In this document: piece after piece, positions 1-8,005 of the stretch
Numbering within the stretch: the first letter of the stretch is position 1
Layout: each line of letters starts with the position of its first letter
Assembly (NCBI GenBank): GCA_023436225.1
Contig: JAEZKA010000040.1
Coordinates: 1 to 37,388 of the forward strand
Length of the DNA stretch: 37,388 bases
Direction: 5' to 3'
DNA from: Bacillota bacterium
GTDB taxonomy: Bacteria > Bacillota > Clostridia > Lachnospirales > Lachnospiraceae
Position numbers and translations under genes: made by a program
Notes under the pieces: generated by a model
Seen by the model: only the letters and a program-made list of their open reading frames with translations
What the model was told of the DNA's origin: nothing
Databases searched by the model: none

Positions 1-89
1 CGGCAACCGAGTGGGAACGTGTCTCTGTTGGATTGATAGTCACGCGCTATTTTTGTAAATCTAAATATGTGATAAACATCACTAACGTA

Positions 90-124
90 AAAGGGGCGCC
101 GCACATTTAGTGCGACAGCCCCGT
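90..124 (-). terminator. Rho-independent terminator of the InlB-repeat gene
   Basis: On the minus strand a GC-rich stem (GGGGC-TGTCGCAC paired with GTGCGGC-GCCCC, loop about 6 nt) is followed by TTTTACG. It sits just after the stop codon of the 135-1151 gene, which fits an intrinsic terminator. Bases 1-89 hold nothing I can name; a short plus-strand open frame enters from the left edge and stops by base 36. Confidence 0.8.
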
Positions 125-134
125 TTAATTCTTA

Positions 135-1151
135 TTAACCCTCCCACTCAATAATCATTGGTTTAAGTTTTATATTTCCTGTTACATAAGGAGGCACTTC
201 ATAAATCGGACCAAATTCCTTACCATTAATCGTAATCGTCCATCCATTAAAATAAGGATCGTCAACTACCGGAAGCTTCGTTTTCTTTCCTGATGTATAT
301 TTTTTAGCTGAATTGGAGGGTATCTTCATCCCCTTTGATAAAGTATAGCTGATCTTATAAACTTTGTTTTGTACCCATACAGCGTAAAGAGTCACATTAC
401 CTTCTGAAGCAGATAGATAGGATCCAGGTGTTCCAACCTCATAGAAATTGCTTTGATCCGGTGTCTTCTTTACCGTACTCCAGCCCACAAACTTGTAACC
501 TGATTTTGTAAATTTATTCTTAGGCAGTTTATAGTCCTCGCTTATGACACCATCTTTCATCTTACCCTTACCGCCATTGGCATTAAATACGATTCCGGAT
601 CCCCAATATGCGGTTAATTCTATACTGGGACCCATACCCGGCTGAAACTTGGTATATTTCGAACCATTGCTGTGGAACCAGCCCAGGAAGGTATATCCTT
701 TTTTTGTCGGTACGGGTAACTTAAACTCTTTGGTGGAGGCATCGATCTTCTTGGATTCTACCTCACTTCCGCCGTCTGAATTAAAAGTAATGAAATATTC
801 CTTTGTTGAATCGAATACTGCTATTCCATATGTAGCCTTGGCACCTTTATATTGTAACTCTACTGATTTCCACCCCTCCTGCGAGAAGGGTCTTCCCTCT
901 GTCAGCTCTACTCCGGAAAATGAAGTGATTTGTGAATTGTCTACCGTTTCCTTTTTTCCATCCGTCATCGTAGCCTCTACTACCATTCCCTTGGTCGAAT
1001 AGCCATCACCTACATTGTAAGCACATTTATCCGGTTTGGTTTTGATCTCGATGGATTTAACCTTCGTTTCTGCATTTACTACTTTCGCATCAATACCTCC
1101 TAACAATGTTAAGACGAATAATGCACACAATACTGCCATTACTTTTTTCAT
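135..1151 (-). CDS. Secreted protein with InlB B-type (Listeria-Bacteroides) repeats
   Basis: A 338-residue exported protein. Residues 1-28 form a signal peptide (MKK start, hydrophobic VLCALFVLTLLGG, A-x-A-like end near VNAE). Residues about 30-115 look like a bacterial Ig-like domain (IKTKPDKCAYNVGD...G). Then come two clear InlB B-repeat units with the hallmarks FNSDGG...GYTFLGWF and FNANGG...GYKFVGWS...LYAVW, plus a third, weaker one ending in NGW. These repeats are beta-grasp-like modules in surface proteins of many Firmicutes. No LPXTG or membrane anchor is visible, so the protein is probably released or held non-covalently. The start is supported by GAGAGGAT 7-8 nt upstream. It lies 98 bp downstream of the small membrane gene and may share its LytTR-type promoter. 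The ligand is unknown. Confidence 0.85.
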   Translation of the reverse strand: MKKVMAVLCALFVLTLLGGIDAKVVNAETKVKSIEIKTKPDKCAYNVGDGYSTKGMVVEATMTDGKKETVDNSQITSFSGVELTEGRPFSQEGWKSVELQYKGAKATYGIAVFDSTKEYFITFNSDGGSEVESKKIDASTKEFKLPVPTKKGYTFLGWFHSNGSKYTKFQPGMGPSIELTAYWGSGIVFNANGGKGKMKDGVISEDYKLPKNKFTKSGYKFVGWSTVKKTPDQSNFYEVGTPGSYLSASEGNVTLYAVWVQNKVYKISYTLSKGMKIPSNSAKKYTSGKKTKLPVVDDPYFNGWTITINGKEFGPIYEVPPYVTGNIKLKPMIIEWEG

Positions 1152-1249
1152 CTTTTTCCTATCCTCTCTTATTTATTTTACCTGGCGTCAGCTTAACTTC
1201 TGATTCGCCAAAGTAATCCACTGATTGAAGCTATCATACTTACCCGCTC

Positions 1250-1576
1250 TTATCGGTATCTCTCCTTTTGGGCAGGACGAAAGCCCATTATTAAGCCAGG
1301 GATACGATTTATCGGTTTCTTTAACAGGGCATTATAGTCTTTTTCCACTTCACGATAAACCATATATTTATTATCTAAAATATTTTGTGCTGCTGCGTCA
1401 TTTTCACTACCACGTTCCTGCATATACAATCTACGGTGCATCTGTACCTGCTCGTGGATGTTGTTAAGACTCTTCCGCTTTGCGGATAGTTCTTTAAAAC
1501 ACACCGTAAACCACAGTGTAACAAATGCAATCACACAAACTCCTGCAATAAGCCAACCTAGCGTACCTGCTGTCAT
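1250..1576 (-). CDS. Small single-pass membrane protein, function unknown
   Basis: I place the start at base 1576, not at the far upstream in-frame ATG at 1705, because AGGAAAGGAAG lies 7-8 nt before this ATG and the longer version would read through the promoter and regulator site. The product is 108 residues: an N-terminal transmembrane segment (about residues 6-26, GWLIAGVCVIAFVTLWFTV) followed by a charged, helical, probably cytoplasmic domain rich in K, R, E and Q (about 30-90) that could form a coiled coil. I do not recognise a family. It is the first gene behind a 21-bp-period direct repeat plus -10 box and is probably co-transcribed with the InlB-repeat gene. It could be an accessory or membrane partner of the neighbouring kinases, but that is inference from position only. 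Confidence 0.7.
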   Translation of the reverse strand: MTAGTLGWLIAGVCVIAFVTLWFTVCFKELSAKRKSLNNIHEQVQMHRRLYMQERGSENDAAAQNILDNKYMVYREVEKDYNALLKKPINRIPGLIMGFRPAQKERYR

Positions 1577-1619
1577 AGAATGTCTTCCTTTCCTAGTAAA
1601 ATCGTTATCAGTTATACAA

Positions 1620-1686
1620 ATAATACCATAATTTTTTCCAAATAACCGTTCACCGCACGAAACGTGTTTCCTACCGCACGAATTGT
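1620..1686 (-). promoter_or_regulatory. LytTR-type box 1 with -10 of the small membrane gene
   Basis: Two direct copies of CCGCACGAA (plus strand 1653-1661 and 1674-1682; TTCGTGCGG in gene orientation) are exactly 21 bp apart, two helical turns, the spacing known for LytTR-domain regulators. A -10 TATTAT with TGG extension lies at 1620-1625, 27 bp from the box. The same layout recurs at 9000-9066 and 30546-30613. The box also ends about 10 bp before the -35 of the divergent kinase promoter, so it could act on both. Confidence 0.75.
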
Positions 1687-1696
1687 ATTCCATTTC

Positions 1697-1725
1697 TTGA
1701 AGCAATTTTTGTTATATGATATAAT
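1697..1725 (+). promoter_or_regulatory. Promoter of the HK-RR-HK operon
   Basis: -35 TTGAAG (1697-1702), 17-bp spacer, -10 TATAAT (1720-1725) with a TGA extension. Predicted start near 1732, about 60 nt before the small ORF at 1792. No other promoter of comparable quality precedes the kinase gene. Confidence 0.75.
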
Positions 1726-1791
1726 GTGGTAATAATTACAAAATTTTCATTATGCTATTCTGGTTCGTTATACGCATATAAAGGAGACAAC

Positions 1792-1896
1792 ATGTACAGG
1801 CTAGCTAACCGATTACGAAGGGGATTTGAAATCAGACCTCTATTTTTATTTGAGAACTATCTGTTGCTACCGAGAGAGAGGAGGAATACACCATGA
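1792..1896 (+). CDS. 34-codon ORF translationally coupled to the sensor kinase
   Basis: ATG at 1792 is preceded by AAGGAG with a 5-6 nt spacer, a near-ideal ribosome site, and is the first ORF after the predicted promoter. It encodes 34 residues: basic start (MYRLANRLRRGF), a short hydrophobic centre (PLFLFENYLLL) and a basic end (PRERRNTP). Its TGA overlaps the ATG of the kinase (ATGA at 1893-1896), the arrangement of translational coupling. It has no Cys, so it is not an AgrD-like thiolactone precursor, and no obvious Gly-Gly leader. It may be a leader peptide controlling kinase translation or a small product in its own right. No homologue is known to me. Confidence 0.55.
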   Translation: MYRLANRLRRGFEIRPLFLFENYLLLPRERRNTP

Positions 1897-3215
1897 TATT
1901 TAACGTTTTTCTTATACTTCGCTCCTGTATCGTTTTGATGTTCGGTATGGCAGTTGCCCTCCTTTTTGCAGGTGTGCAAAGTACACGAGCAGGTAAACTG
2001 GCGAATGTCATTTATTATGTAATAACACTTTTCGTTCAGATCATTTTCTGGCTAATGTTTGGTCTGCAAACTACGATGCAAATATACCCATTCATTACGC
2101 ATTTACCGTCGATTGTATTCCTCGCCCTTTATTTCAAGCGTCCGTGGCTTATTTCAATCAGCAGCGTGTTAGCATCCTACCTCTGCTGCCAGATACCACG
2201 CTGGTTTGGATCGTTGGTAGCGTCATTGTCAGGTATCCGTCTCGCCGACCATATCGGTTACTTTGTTACCATGTGTTTTGTGTACTATTTTCTCAAAAGA
2301 TATATTGCCAGCTCAGTTAGCCAATTTATGGAGCGGTCAACCCGCTCCTGTCTGCTTTTTGGTACCGTACCTCTTTTGTATTATTTGTTTGACTATTCCA
2401 CATCCTTTTATACCGATCTGCTATACTCCGGCTCTCCTTTGGTGGTACAATTCACTCCTTCTATGATTTGTACCTTTTACTTAGTATTCGTTCTCTTATA
2501 TTACAATGAATCCCAAAATCAGGCCAAAGCCAAGAGAGAGCGGGACATCTTGGCTTCCCAGCTCCAGCAAGCTCAGTTAGAGCTTGATACGATGCGCCAG
2601 ATGCAAAATAACACCGTGATCTATCGCCACGATATGCGTCATCACCTGTCGCTGATTGATCGCTTTGCAGTCGAGGGTAATCTCCAGAAAATCAACGAAT
2701 ATCTTGCCCTTACAGAAGCCGATATAGATGCATTGACTCCGGTGCATTACTGTGAAAATGAAACAGTCAATCTAATTTTATCTAACTTTGAAACACGTGC
2801 AAAAAAGGAGCATGTTGTTCTACAAACAGACGTCATTCTACCGGAAGAGCTTGCTATGAACGACACCGAGCTTTGTGCCCTGCTGTCCAATGCGCTGGAA
2901 AATGCGATAACCGCCGCCGCTCAGGTAGAGGATGAAAAGCTTCGCAAGGTCTATATCCGTGCTGCTATTAATAATGGGAGGCTGATTATTTCCACAAAAA
3001 ATGCTTATGTGGGAACAATTGATATAGAGGGTGAATTGTCCAAATCAAAGACTAAAGAAGTTGGACATGGTTTCGGAATTAAGAGTATGATCTCCATAGT
3101 GGAACGTCATGGGGGAATCTATTCCTTTGAAACTGAGGGTGGTGTGTTCATCCTTCAGCTTTTATTGCCGCTGGCTACGGTGAATTTATGTCCTTTATCG
3201 ACTGAAGTAGGTTAG
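1893..3215 (+). CDS. Membrane GHKL sensor histidine kinase (AgrC/LytTR-partner class), copy 1
   Basis: A 440-residue kinase. Residues 1-205 contain six to seven hydrophobic segments forming a membrane sensor; about 205-240 form a Q/E/R-rich coiled coil; the phosphoacceptor His lies in HDMRHHLSL (about residue 248). The HATPase region (about 285-430) shows the N-box (ELCALLSNALENAI) and a GHGFGIKSM glycine-rich loop, typical of GHKL kinases that pair with LytTR regulators. The start is supported by GAGGAGG 8 nt upstream and by ATGA overlap with the small ORF. It is followed after 86 bp by a LytTR response regulator and then by a close paralogue of itself. The signal is unknown; the class often senses peptides, but no peptide exporter is intact in the window. 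Confidence 0.9.
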   Translation: MIFNVFLILRSCIVLMFGMAVALLFAGVQSTRAGKLANVIYYVITLFVQIIFWLMFGLQTTMQIYPFITHLPSIVFLALYFKRPWLISISSVLASYLCCQIPRWFGSLVASLSGIRLADHIGYFVTMCFVYYFLKRYIASSVSQFMERSTRSCLLFGTVPLLYYLFDYSTSFYTDLLYSGSPLVVQFTPSMICTFYLVFVLLYYNESQNQAKAKRERDILASQLQQAQLELDTMRQMQNNTVIYRHDMRHHLSLIDRFAVEGNLQKINEYLALTEADIDALTPVHYCENETVNLILSNFETRAKKEHVVLQTDVILPEELAMNDTELCALLSNALENAITAAAQVEDEKLRKVYIRAAINNGRLIISTKNAYVGTIDIEGELSKSKTKEVGHGFGIKSMISIVERHGGIYSFETEGGVFILQLLLPLATVNLCPLSTEVG

Positions 3216-3301
3216 GACAGTACTTGTTTCCATATGATTAAAGTAAATTTAGTTTTGCTAAATTATACCAAGCTTAATAAACAAAAATGGAGGAGACGAA
3301 T

Positions 3302-4027
3302 ATGCATATTGCGGTCTGTGATGATAATCTCGATGAACTTTCCCGTATTTTGGCTCTGTTGGAGGATTATAGAAGGGAACGGGATGGTTCTATTACATAT
3401 GAAGCTTTTCACAGTGCCACAGAGATTTTGGAGACTTTGAGTGCACGACGGTTTGACTTGTTGCTTTTAGATATCCTTATGCCCGGTGTGACCGGAATGG
3501 AGGCCGCAAAAGAGATACGCTGTTCAGATCATGATATACCAATTATTTTTCTCACCTCCTCCCGTGAGTTTGCTGTTGAAAGCTACCGCGTAAGCGCAGA
3601 GGACTACATAATGAAGCCTGCGAGAAAAGACGAGATATTTCCTTCACTTGATAAGCAACTGGCAAAGTATATGCATGAGGAAGCGTATCTAACTTTAAAA
3701 ACAGGAAACGGCATACTAAAATTATCCTTTTCGCAAATTGTTTATGTGGAAGTCATCAACCGCACGATACAATTTATTCTTGTAAACGGAGAGGTTCGTG
3801 AAGCTTACGGCTATCTGACCGATTATGAAGGAGATTTGCTGTCAGCCCCTAATTTTTATAAGCCACACCGTTCTTATATTGTGAATCTTCTTTATGTGAC
3901 CGAACTCGATAGAAAAGGTCTTGCGACCATAGTAGGTAAGACCGTTCCGGTAGCAAGAGAGGCTTTTTCGAAAGTGAAAGCTGCATATATGAAATATCTG
4001 CTGTCACCAAGCGAAGGGGGGAATTAA
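3302..4027 (+). CDS. LytTR-family response regulator
   Basis: A 241-residue regulator. The start is taken at 3302 because GGAGGA lies 7-8 nt upstream; the ATG at 3287 would put that ribosome site inside the gene. Receiver domain residues 1-120: acidic pocket DD at 7-8, phosphoacceptor Asp57 in LLLLDILMPG, T/S at FLTSS, Lys in IMKPA. LytTR DNA-binding domain about 135-235 with characteristic IVYVEVINR, FYKPHRSYIVNL and VPVAR. LytTR domains bind direct repeats two helical turns apart; such repeats occur at 1652-1686, 9032-9066 and 30579-30613, making this the obvious candidate regulator. It lies between two paralogous kinases, 1 bp from the second. Confidence 0.92.
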   Translation: MHIAVCDDNLDELSRILALLEDYRRERDGSITYEAFHSATEILETLSARRFDLLLLDILMPGVTGMEAAKEIRCSDHDIPIIFLTSSREFAVESYRVSAEDYIMKPARKDEIFPSLDKQLAKYMHEEAYLTLKTGNGILKLSFSQIVYVEVINRTIQFILVNGEVREAYGYLTDYEGDLLSAPNFYKPHRSYIVNLLYVTELDRKGLATIVGKTVPVAREAFSKVKAAYMKYLLSPSEGGN

Positions 4028-4028
4028 C

Positions 4029-5318
4029 GTGATCCTTATTGCTATTAGCGCACTTCGCTATGGCTTACTTTTGGTGTTCGGTGTAGCAGTCTCCTTTCTA
4101 TTTGCAGATATACAACATACACGAGCGAATAAACAGGCGATTGCTGTTTTTTATACGTTAACATTTATCATTCAAATTTTCTGCTTGAATACGCTTGGCT
4201 TTGAAGCCACTACGCACTTGTACCCCTTAATTACACATTTGCCATTGATTTTATTTCTGGTCTTTTATTTTAAGCGTCCCTGGCTGATATCGATCAGCAG
4301 CGTACTAACCGCCTATCTTTGTTGTCAGATACCAAGCTGGATTAGCGGGGTGACAAAGACGGTTACCGGTGAACCCCTAGCCGATCATATTGCTTATATT
4401 GTGACAATGGGTGTAGTATACTATTTCCTTAAAAGATATATCGCTGCCTCCGTTCGGCAGCTAATAGAACGCTCAACACTCGCCTGTCTACTATTTAGTG
4501 CTGTACCTCTTTTGTACTATTTGTTTGACTACATTACTACCGTCTATACGGATCTGTTATTCTCAGGCTCCCGCGCAGTAGTACAATTTGCTCCCTCGCT
4601 GATAAGTACCATATATTTTGCGTTTGTTCTCTCCTACAATACGGAAGCCCAAAAACAGATCGCTGCCCAGAGAGAGGCGGACATCTTTGCTTCCCAGTTT
4701 AAGCAAGCTAAGCTAGAACTGAATACGTTGCGCCAAATGCATAACAACACTTTAATCTATCAACACGATATGAGTCATCACCTATCTCTACTTCGTAGCT
4801 ATGCAGCTGATGGCGATCTACGGAAAATCAAAGAATACCTTTCCAATACACAAGCTGATATTGATTCTCTGACGCCGGTGCGTTACTGTGTAAATGAAAC
4901 CGTCAACCTGATTTTATCTAACTTTGATTCACGAGCAAAAAAGGTGGGCGTAGTTCTTCAAGCAAATATAAAGCTACCGGAAGTACTTGGGTTAAACGAC
5001 AACGAGCTCTGTGCCTTATTGTCCAATGCTCTGGAGAATGCCATTAAAGCCGCCGCACAGGTAGAGGACGAGAAGCTTCGCAAGGTCTTTATCCGTGCTG
5101 TTATTAATAGCAACAAGTTAGTTGTTTCTACAGAAAATGCCTATGCGGGAAAGATTGATATGAATGGCGAATTACCTAAATCAAATAGTAAAGAAGCCGG
5201 GCACGGCTTCGGAGTCAAGAGTATTGTCTCTATAGTGGAGCGTCACGGCGGATTATATTCCATCGAAATCGAGGGCGGGATATTCGTTCTGCAGCTCATG
5301 CTACCCTTAAATCAGTAA
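4029..5318 (+). CDS. Membrane GHKL sensor histidine kinase, copy 2 (paralogue of copy 1)
   Basis: A 429-residue kinase with the same architecture as the 1893-3215 product: multi-pass sensor (about 1-205), coiled coil, phosphoacceptor in HDMSHHLSL, ELCALLSNALENAI N-box and GHGFGVKSI loop. Long stretches are identical between the copies (for example HLPLILFLVFYFKRPWLIS versus HLPSIVFLALYFKRPWLIS), so this is a duplication. The start is GTG at 4029, one base after the regulator stop, with AAGGGGG 7 nt upstream, implying translational coupling. Differences concentrate in the first membrane segments and extracytoplasmic loops, which may tune ligand choice. Both kinases could phosphorylate the same regulator or form mixed dimers; this is inference. 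Confidence 0.9.
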   Translation: MILIAISALRYGLLLVFGVAVSFLFADIQHTRANKQAIAVFYTLTFIIQIFCLNTLGFEATTHLYPLITHLPLILFLVFYFKRPWLISISSVLTAYLCCQIPSWISGVTKTVTGEPLADHIAYIVTMGVVYYFLKRYIAASVRQLIERSTLACLLFSAVPLLYYLFDYITTVYTDLLFSGSRAVVQFAPSLISTIYFAFVLSYNTEAQKQIAAQREADIFASQFKQAKLELNTLRQMHNNTLIYQHDMSHHLSLLRSYAADGDLRKIKEYLSNTQADIDSLTPVRYCVNETVNLILSNFDSRAKKVGVVLQANIKLPEVLGLNDNELCALLSNALENAIKAAAQVEDEKLRKVFIRAVINSNKLVVSTENAYAGKIDMNGELPKSNSKEAGHGFGVKSIVSIVERHGGLYSIEIEGGIFVLQLMLPLNQ

Positions 5319-5407
5319 ATTCTAGTGTTTCTCTTTCAAAATAATTAGCTTCGCAAACTTTCTATGAATCAAAAGTAAGATGAATTGATTTGCTTGTCAT
5401 AAATCAC

Positions 5408-5445
5408 AAAAATGTCGACTAAATTTTCATCTAGTCGACATTTTT
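5408..5445 (+). terminator. Terminator after the HK-RR-HK operon
   Basis: A perfect 14-bp inverted repeat (AAAAATGTCGACTA and its complement, 10-nt loop) ending in TTTTT, about 90 bp after the second kinase. Symmetric A and T tails mean it could work on both strands. Confidence 0.85.
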
Positions 5446-5519
5446 ATTCTTCATCTTCCCTCATGAATAAAGTTAAGAATACGATAATAAAATGTTATAA
5501 ACCGCTTGAGGTATCTCTT

Positions 5520-5987
5520 ATGCTGAAAAGAATAATCTTCTTAATAATATGTATTTTCATTCCCCTGGCTGTCGGAGGCCTATCTGCTTATCTCACAAAG
5601 GATGCTATGAATTACAACCAGATTTTGAAACCGGAGTTTGCCCCTCCACCTAATTTATTCCCCATCGTTTGGACATTACTATATGTATTGATGGGAGTAT
5701 CATCCTATATTATTTGTTCATCGGATAGTGTTTTGAAGCAATCTGCCCTTAATTGGTATGCAATACAATTACTTTTTAATTTTTTATGGTCCTTAATCTT
5801 TTTTAACCTTCAAAATTATTTATTTGCATTCGTATGGCTTATCTGCTTAATCGTTTGTATCTGTATTATGATTAAAATTTTCTATACAATAAGTCCAATT
5901 GCAGGCTATCTGCAAATACCCTACTTATTGTGGTGTTTATTTGCTGCCTTTTTGAATTTCAACATTTATTTACTTAATAAAAAATAG
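5520..5987 (+). CDS. tspO: TspO/MBR family membrane protein
   Basis: A 155-residue five-helix membrane protein, the normal size of the family. The start at 5520 is chosen because GAGGT lies 7 nt upstream; the reading frame extends upstream through the operon terminator, which is not coding. Family landmarks: FAPPPNLFPIVWTLLYVLMG after helix 1, the aromatic-rich LNWYAIQLLFNFLWSLIFF (helix 3) and the closing IPYLLWCLFAAFLNFNIY (helix 5). TspO proteins bind tetrapyrroles and sterols and have been linked to porphyrin handling and stress response in bacteria. It stands alone behind the kinase operon; no haem or porphyrin genes are near. Confidence 0.9.
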   Translation: MLKRIIFLIICIFIPLAVGGLSAYLTKDAMNYNQILKPEFAPPPNLFPIVWTLLYVLMGVSSYIICSSDSVLKQSALNWYAIQLLFNFLWSLIFFNLQNYLFAFVWLICLIVCICIMIKIFYTISPIAGYLQIPYLLWCLFAAFLNFNIYLLNKK

Positions 5988-6123
5988 AGATTATATCTAC
6001 TTAGGCTCAACTACTCCTGCACTTCGGGCAATATCGTGAGCAGTTTCCGCCGTTACCCAAATGTCCTTGAAATACCATCTCCGCTTTCCCCGATTTTCAC
6101 CGGTTTACCCTTGGCTTATTCCG

Positions 6124-6810
6124 TTATTTGGTTATCCTTACACCGTTTTCATCCACTTCGAACCCGTCAATCTTGGTTCTTCTGGCAAGAATACCGTCGG
6201 TGTTAAAGTAATACCACTTGTCATCGATACTTTGCCACTTATCGGAGACCATGTTGCCGTTGGTGTCAAAGAAATATTTCACACCATCTATGGTCTGCCA
6301 GCCGGTAACAATGTTACTGTTCTTGTAATACATATACTGTCCATCATCGTTTTGCGCCCAACCCTGAGCCGTTGTCGGATCAATGGTCAGCTTGACGAAC
6401 CTGTGAAGCATGGCACTGACCTCTGCGCGTGTAACAATAGCTTTTGGATTAAACTTATTATTTGACTCTCCCATCATAATAGCCGCTTGTTGCATCGATT
6501 TCACTGCATCTGCGTAGATGCTACCAATACTGGAAGCATCCGTATAAATAATTGCACTACGGGAAGCAGGTAGTTGGTATCTCATTGTCTTGGAGTAATT
6601 TTCCAGAATAACTGCCATTTCCTCACGAGTGATACCACGGTTAGGCTCAAACCGGCTGCTACTGATACCCTCCATGATGTCCATACTGTTTGCCCATTCG
6701 ATATAAGGTCGGAAGGAGCTTTTGGCTTTCACATCCTTAAAGCTGTTCGTAGTGTAAGCCTTAGTGTCTACTCCCGCCAGTATTACATGTAAAACAAATA
6801 CTACTGTATT
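6124..6810 (-). pseudogene. 5'-truncated SLH-domain protein with cell-wall-binding repeats
   Basis: The open frame encodes about 1.5-2 SLH domains (SFKDVKAK...YIEWA...GITREEMAVIL, then YADAVKSMQQA...VTRAEVSAMLHRFV) followed by choline-binding-type repeats (GWQTIDGVKYFFDTNGNMV, KWYYFNTDGI). Upstream of the only candidate start (GTG at 6732, without a ribosome site) the frame stays open to base 6810 and reads like the end of a signal peptide (VVFVLHVILAG then mature sequence), but no ATG/GTG/TTG is found before a TAA at 6811-6813. The front of the gene therefore appears lost or frameshifted. SLH domains anchor proteins to secondary cell-wall polymer. The C-terminal end seems intact. Alternative: a sequencing error near 6810. 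Confidence 0.65.
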
Positions 6811-6846
6811 TTATACCTTAACGAAATGACATTGGTTACAATATAT

Positions 6847-7902
6847 CTACAGCATCTCTATGATTTTTATCCCCCTTTGAGCAGACAGATCTATAAAGGA
6901 GCCATTTACCCTTACCACCGGACTTGAAATATTATGTGGCGGTACATATACAATTTCACCAAATTTACCCGTACTCATCCTAACCCTTGACCCTACATAA
7001 TATTGTGAAATGTTATGTATAAATTTAAGAAGGATACCGGGATCATAATAGCCCTCACCAATACCTATCCTTTCAAAATCTCTGAACGTATCAAACGGAG
7101 TTTGCCTCTTCTTGTAAACACGTTCTGAAGTTAGTGCATCAAAGGCATCCGCAATGGATATTATTTTTGCGAAGCTACTGATGCTTCCGCTTTTAATACC
7201 GAAAGGATAGCCTGTTCCGTTTTCCTTTTCATGGTGCATCAGTACCGCTTCCTTCACTTTCGTATTTATGCCAGTGACATCTTTTATTATCTCAAACCCG
7301 AGTAACGGATGAGTCTTGATAACTTCAAACTCCTCTTGGGTTAAAGGTCCCTTTTTATTCAATATATCGATTGGTATCTTTGACTTTCCCACATCATGTA
7401 AAATACCTGCGATCATTAGAAGCTTGATCTCGTTTTCTGGAAGCTCAAGCCACTTTCCGATCAACATTGAATATAGTGAAACATTGATACAATGGGAGTA
7501 GGTATATTCATCAACTAATTTTATTTTATTCAGACATTCTGTTACAGCAATATTGCTGTACATATTTTCATAGAGCGAATCGGATATCTCGTAAATCTTT
7601 TCATTATCAAGTCCTCTGCCTGCAGCAAGATCATTAATAATTGCCTTTACAGAATTCACGCTATTCTGGTATTTTGTTTTAAAGGCTATTATATCCGCTT
7701 TTGGGTTATTAACGGTATTAATCATATTCATTCGTGGGCATACCGCGATCCTGTCCACCTTGAAAGCAACAAGCCTTTGTCTTATGGTTTCATTTACAAT
7801 CGTGTCTTTTGTAATAATCAAACTGCCACTACTGTTAAGTACATCCTCAGCAATCTCATAGCCATCGGGGCATTCCAATGTGCTTAAAATTAGCTTTTCC
7901 AT
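6847..7902 (-). CDS. HD-GYP cyclic-di-GMP phosphodiesterase
   Basis: A 351-residue protein. N-terminal part (1-115) is a helical regulatory region (SSGSLIITKDTIVNETIRQR is a typical entry); HD-GYP domain about 130-300 with HCINVSLYS, the metal-binding GILHDVGKSKIP, THPLLGFEI, HHEKENGTGYPFG (the GYP signature) and IADAFDALTS. A C-terminal tail of about 50 residues (VRMSTGKFGEIVYV) is shared with the next gene. The family hydrolyses c-di-GMP to pGpG or GMP. Start supported by GGAGG 10 nt upstream. It follows a second HD-GYP gene by 103 bp with no promoter that I can see between them, so both probably form one unit behind LytTR box 2. Confidence 0.92.
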   Translation of the reverse strand: MEKLILSTLECPDGYEIAEDVLNSSGSLIITKDTIVNETIRQRLVAFKVDRIAVCPRMNMINTVNNPKADIIAFKTKYQNSVNSVKAIINDLAAGRGLDNEKIYEISDSLYENMYSNIAVTECLNKIKLVDEYTYSHCINVSLYSMLIGKWLELPENEIKLLMIAGILHDVGKSKIPIDILNKKGPLTQEEFEVIKTHPLLGFEIIKDVTGINTKVKEAVLMHHEKENGTGYPFGIKSGSISSFAKIISIADAFDALTSERVYKKRQTPFDTFRDFERIGIGEGYYDPGILLKFIHNISQYYVGSRVRMSTGKFGEIVYVPPHNISSPVVRVNGSFIDLSAQRGIKIIEML

Positions 7903-8005
7903 ACAGTCTGTTCCTCCATAACATGTAATCTTTTTCTTGTTCCTGAAGTGCCTGTTGCTTTTTGTTTTCTTCTCAGATAGTTGAGCGAATATTCATTCCC
8001 TAGCA

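Noticed and set aside
1792..1896. AgrD-like cyclic autoinducer precursor
   Set aside because: The peptide has no Cys or Ser in a suitable position and there is no AgrB-type protease gene nearby.
5998..6095. Protein-like minus-strand frame (AETAHDIARSAGV) after the SLH pseudogene
   Set aside because: Too short, no start or ribosome site and no family I can name; may be debris.
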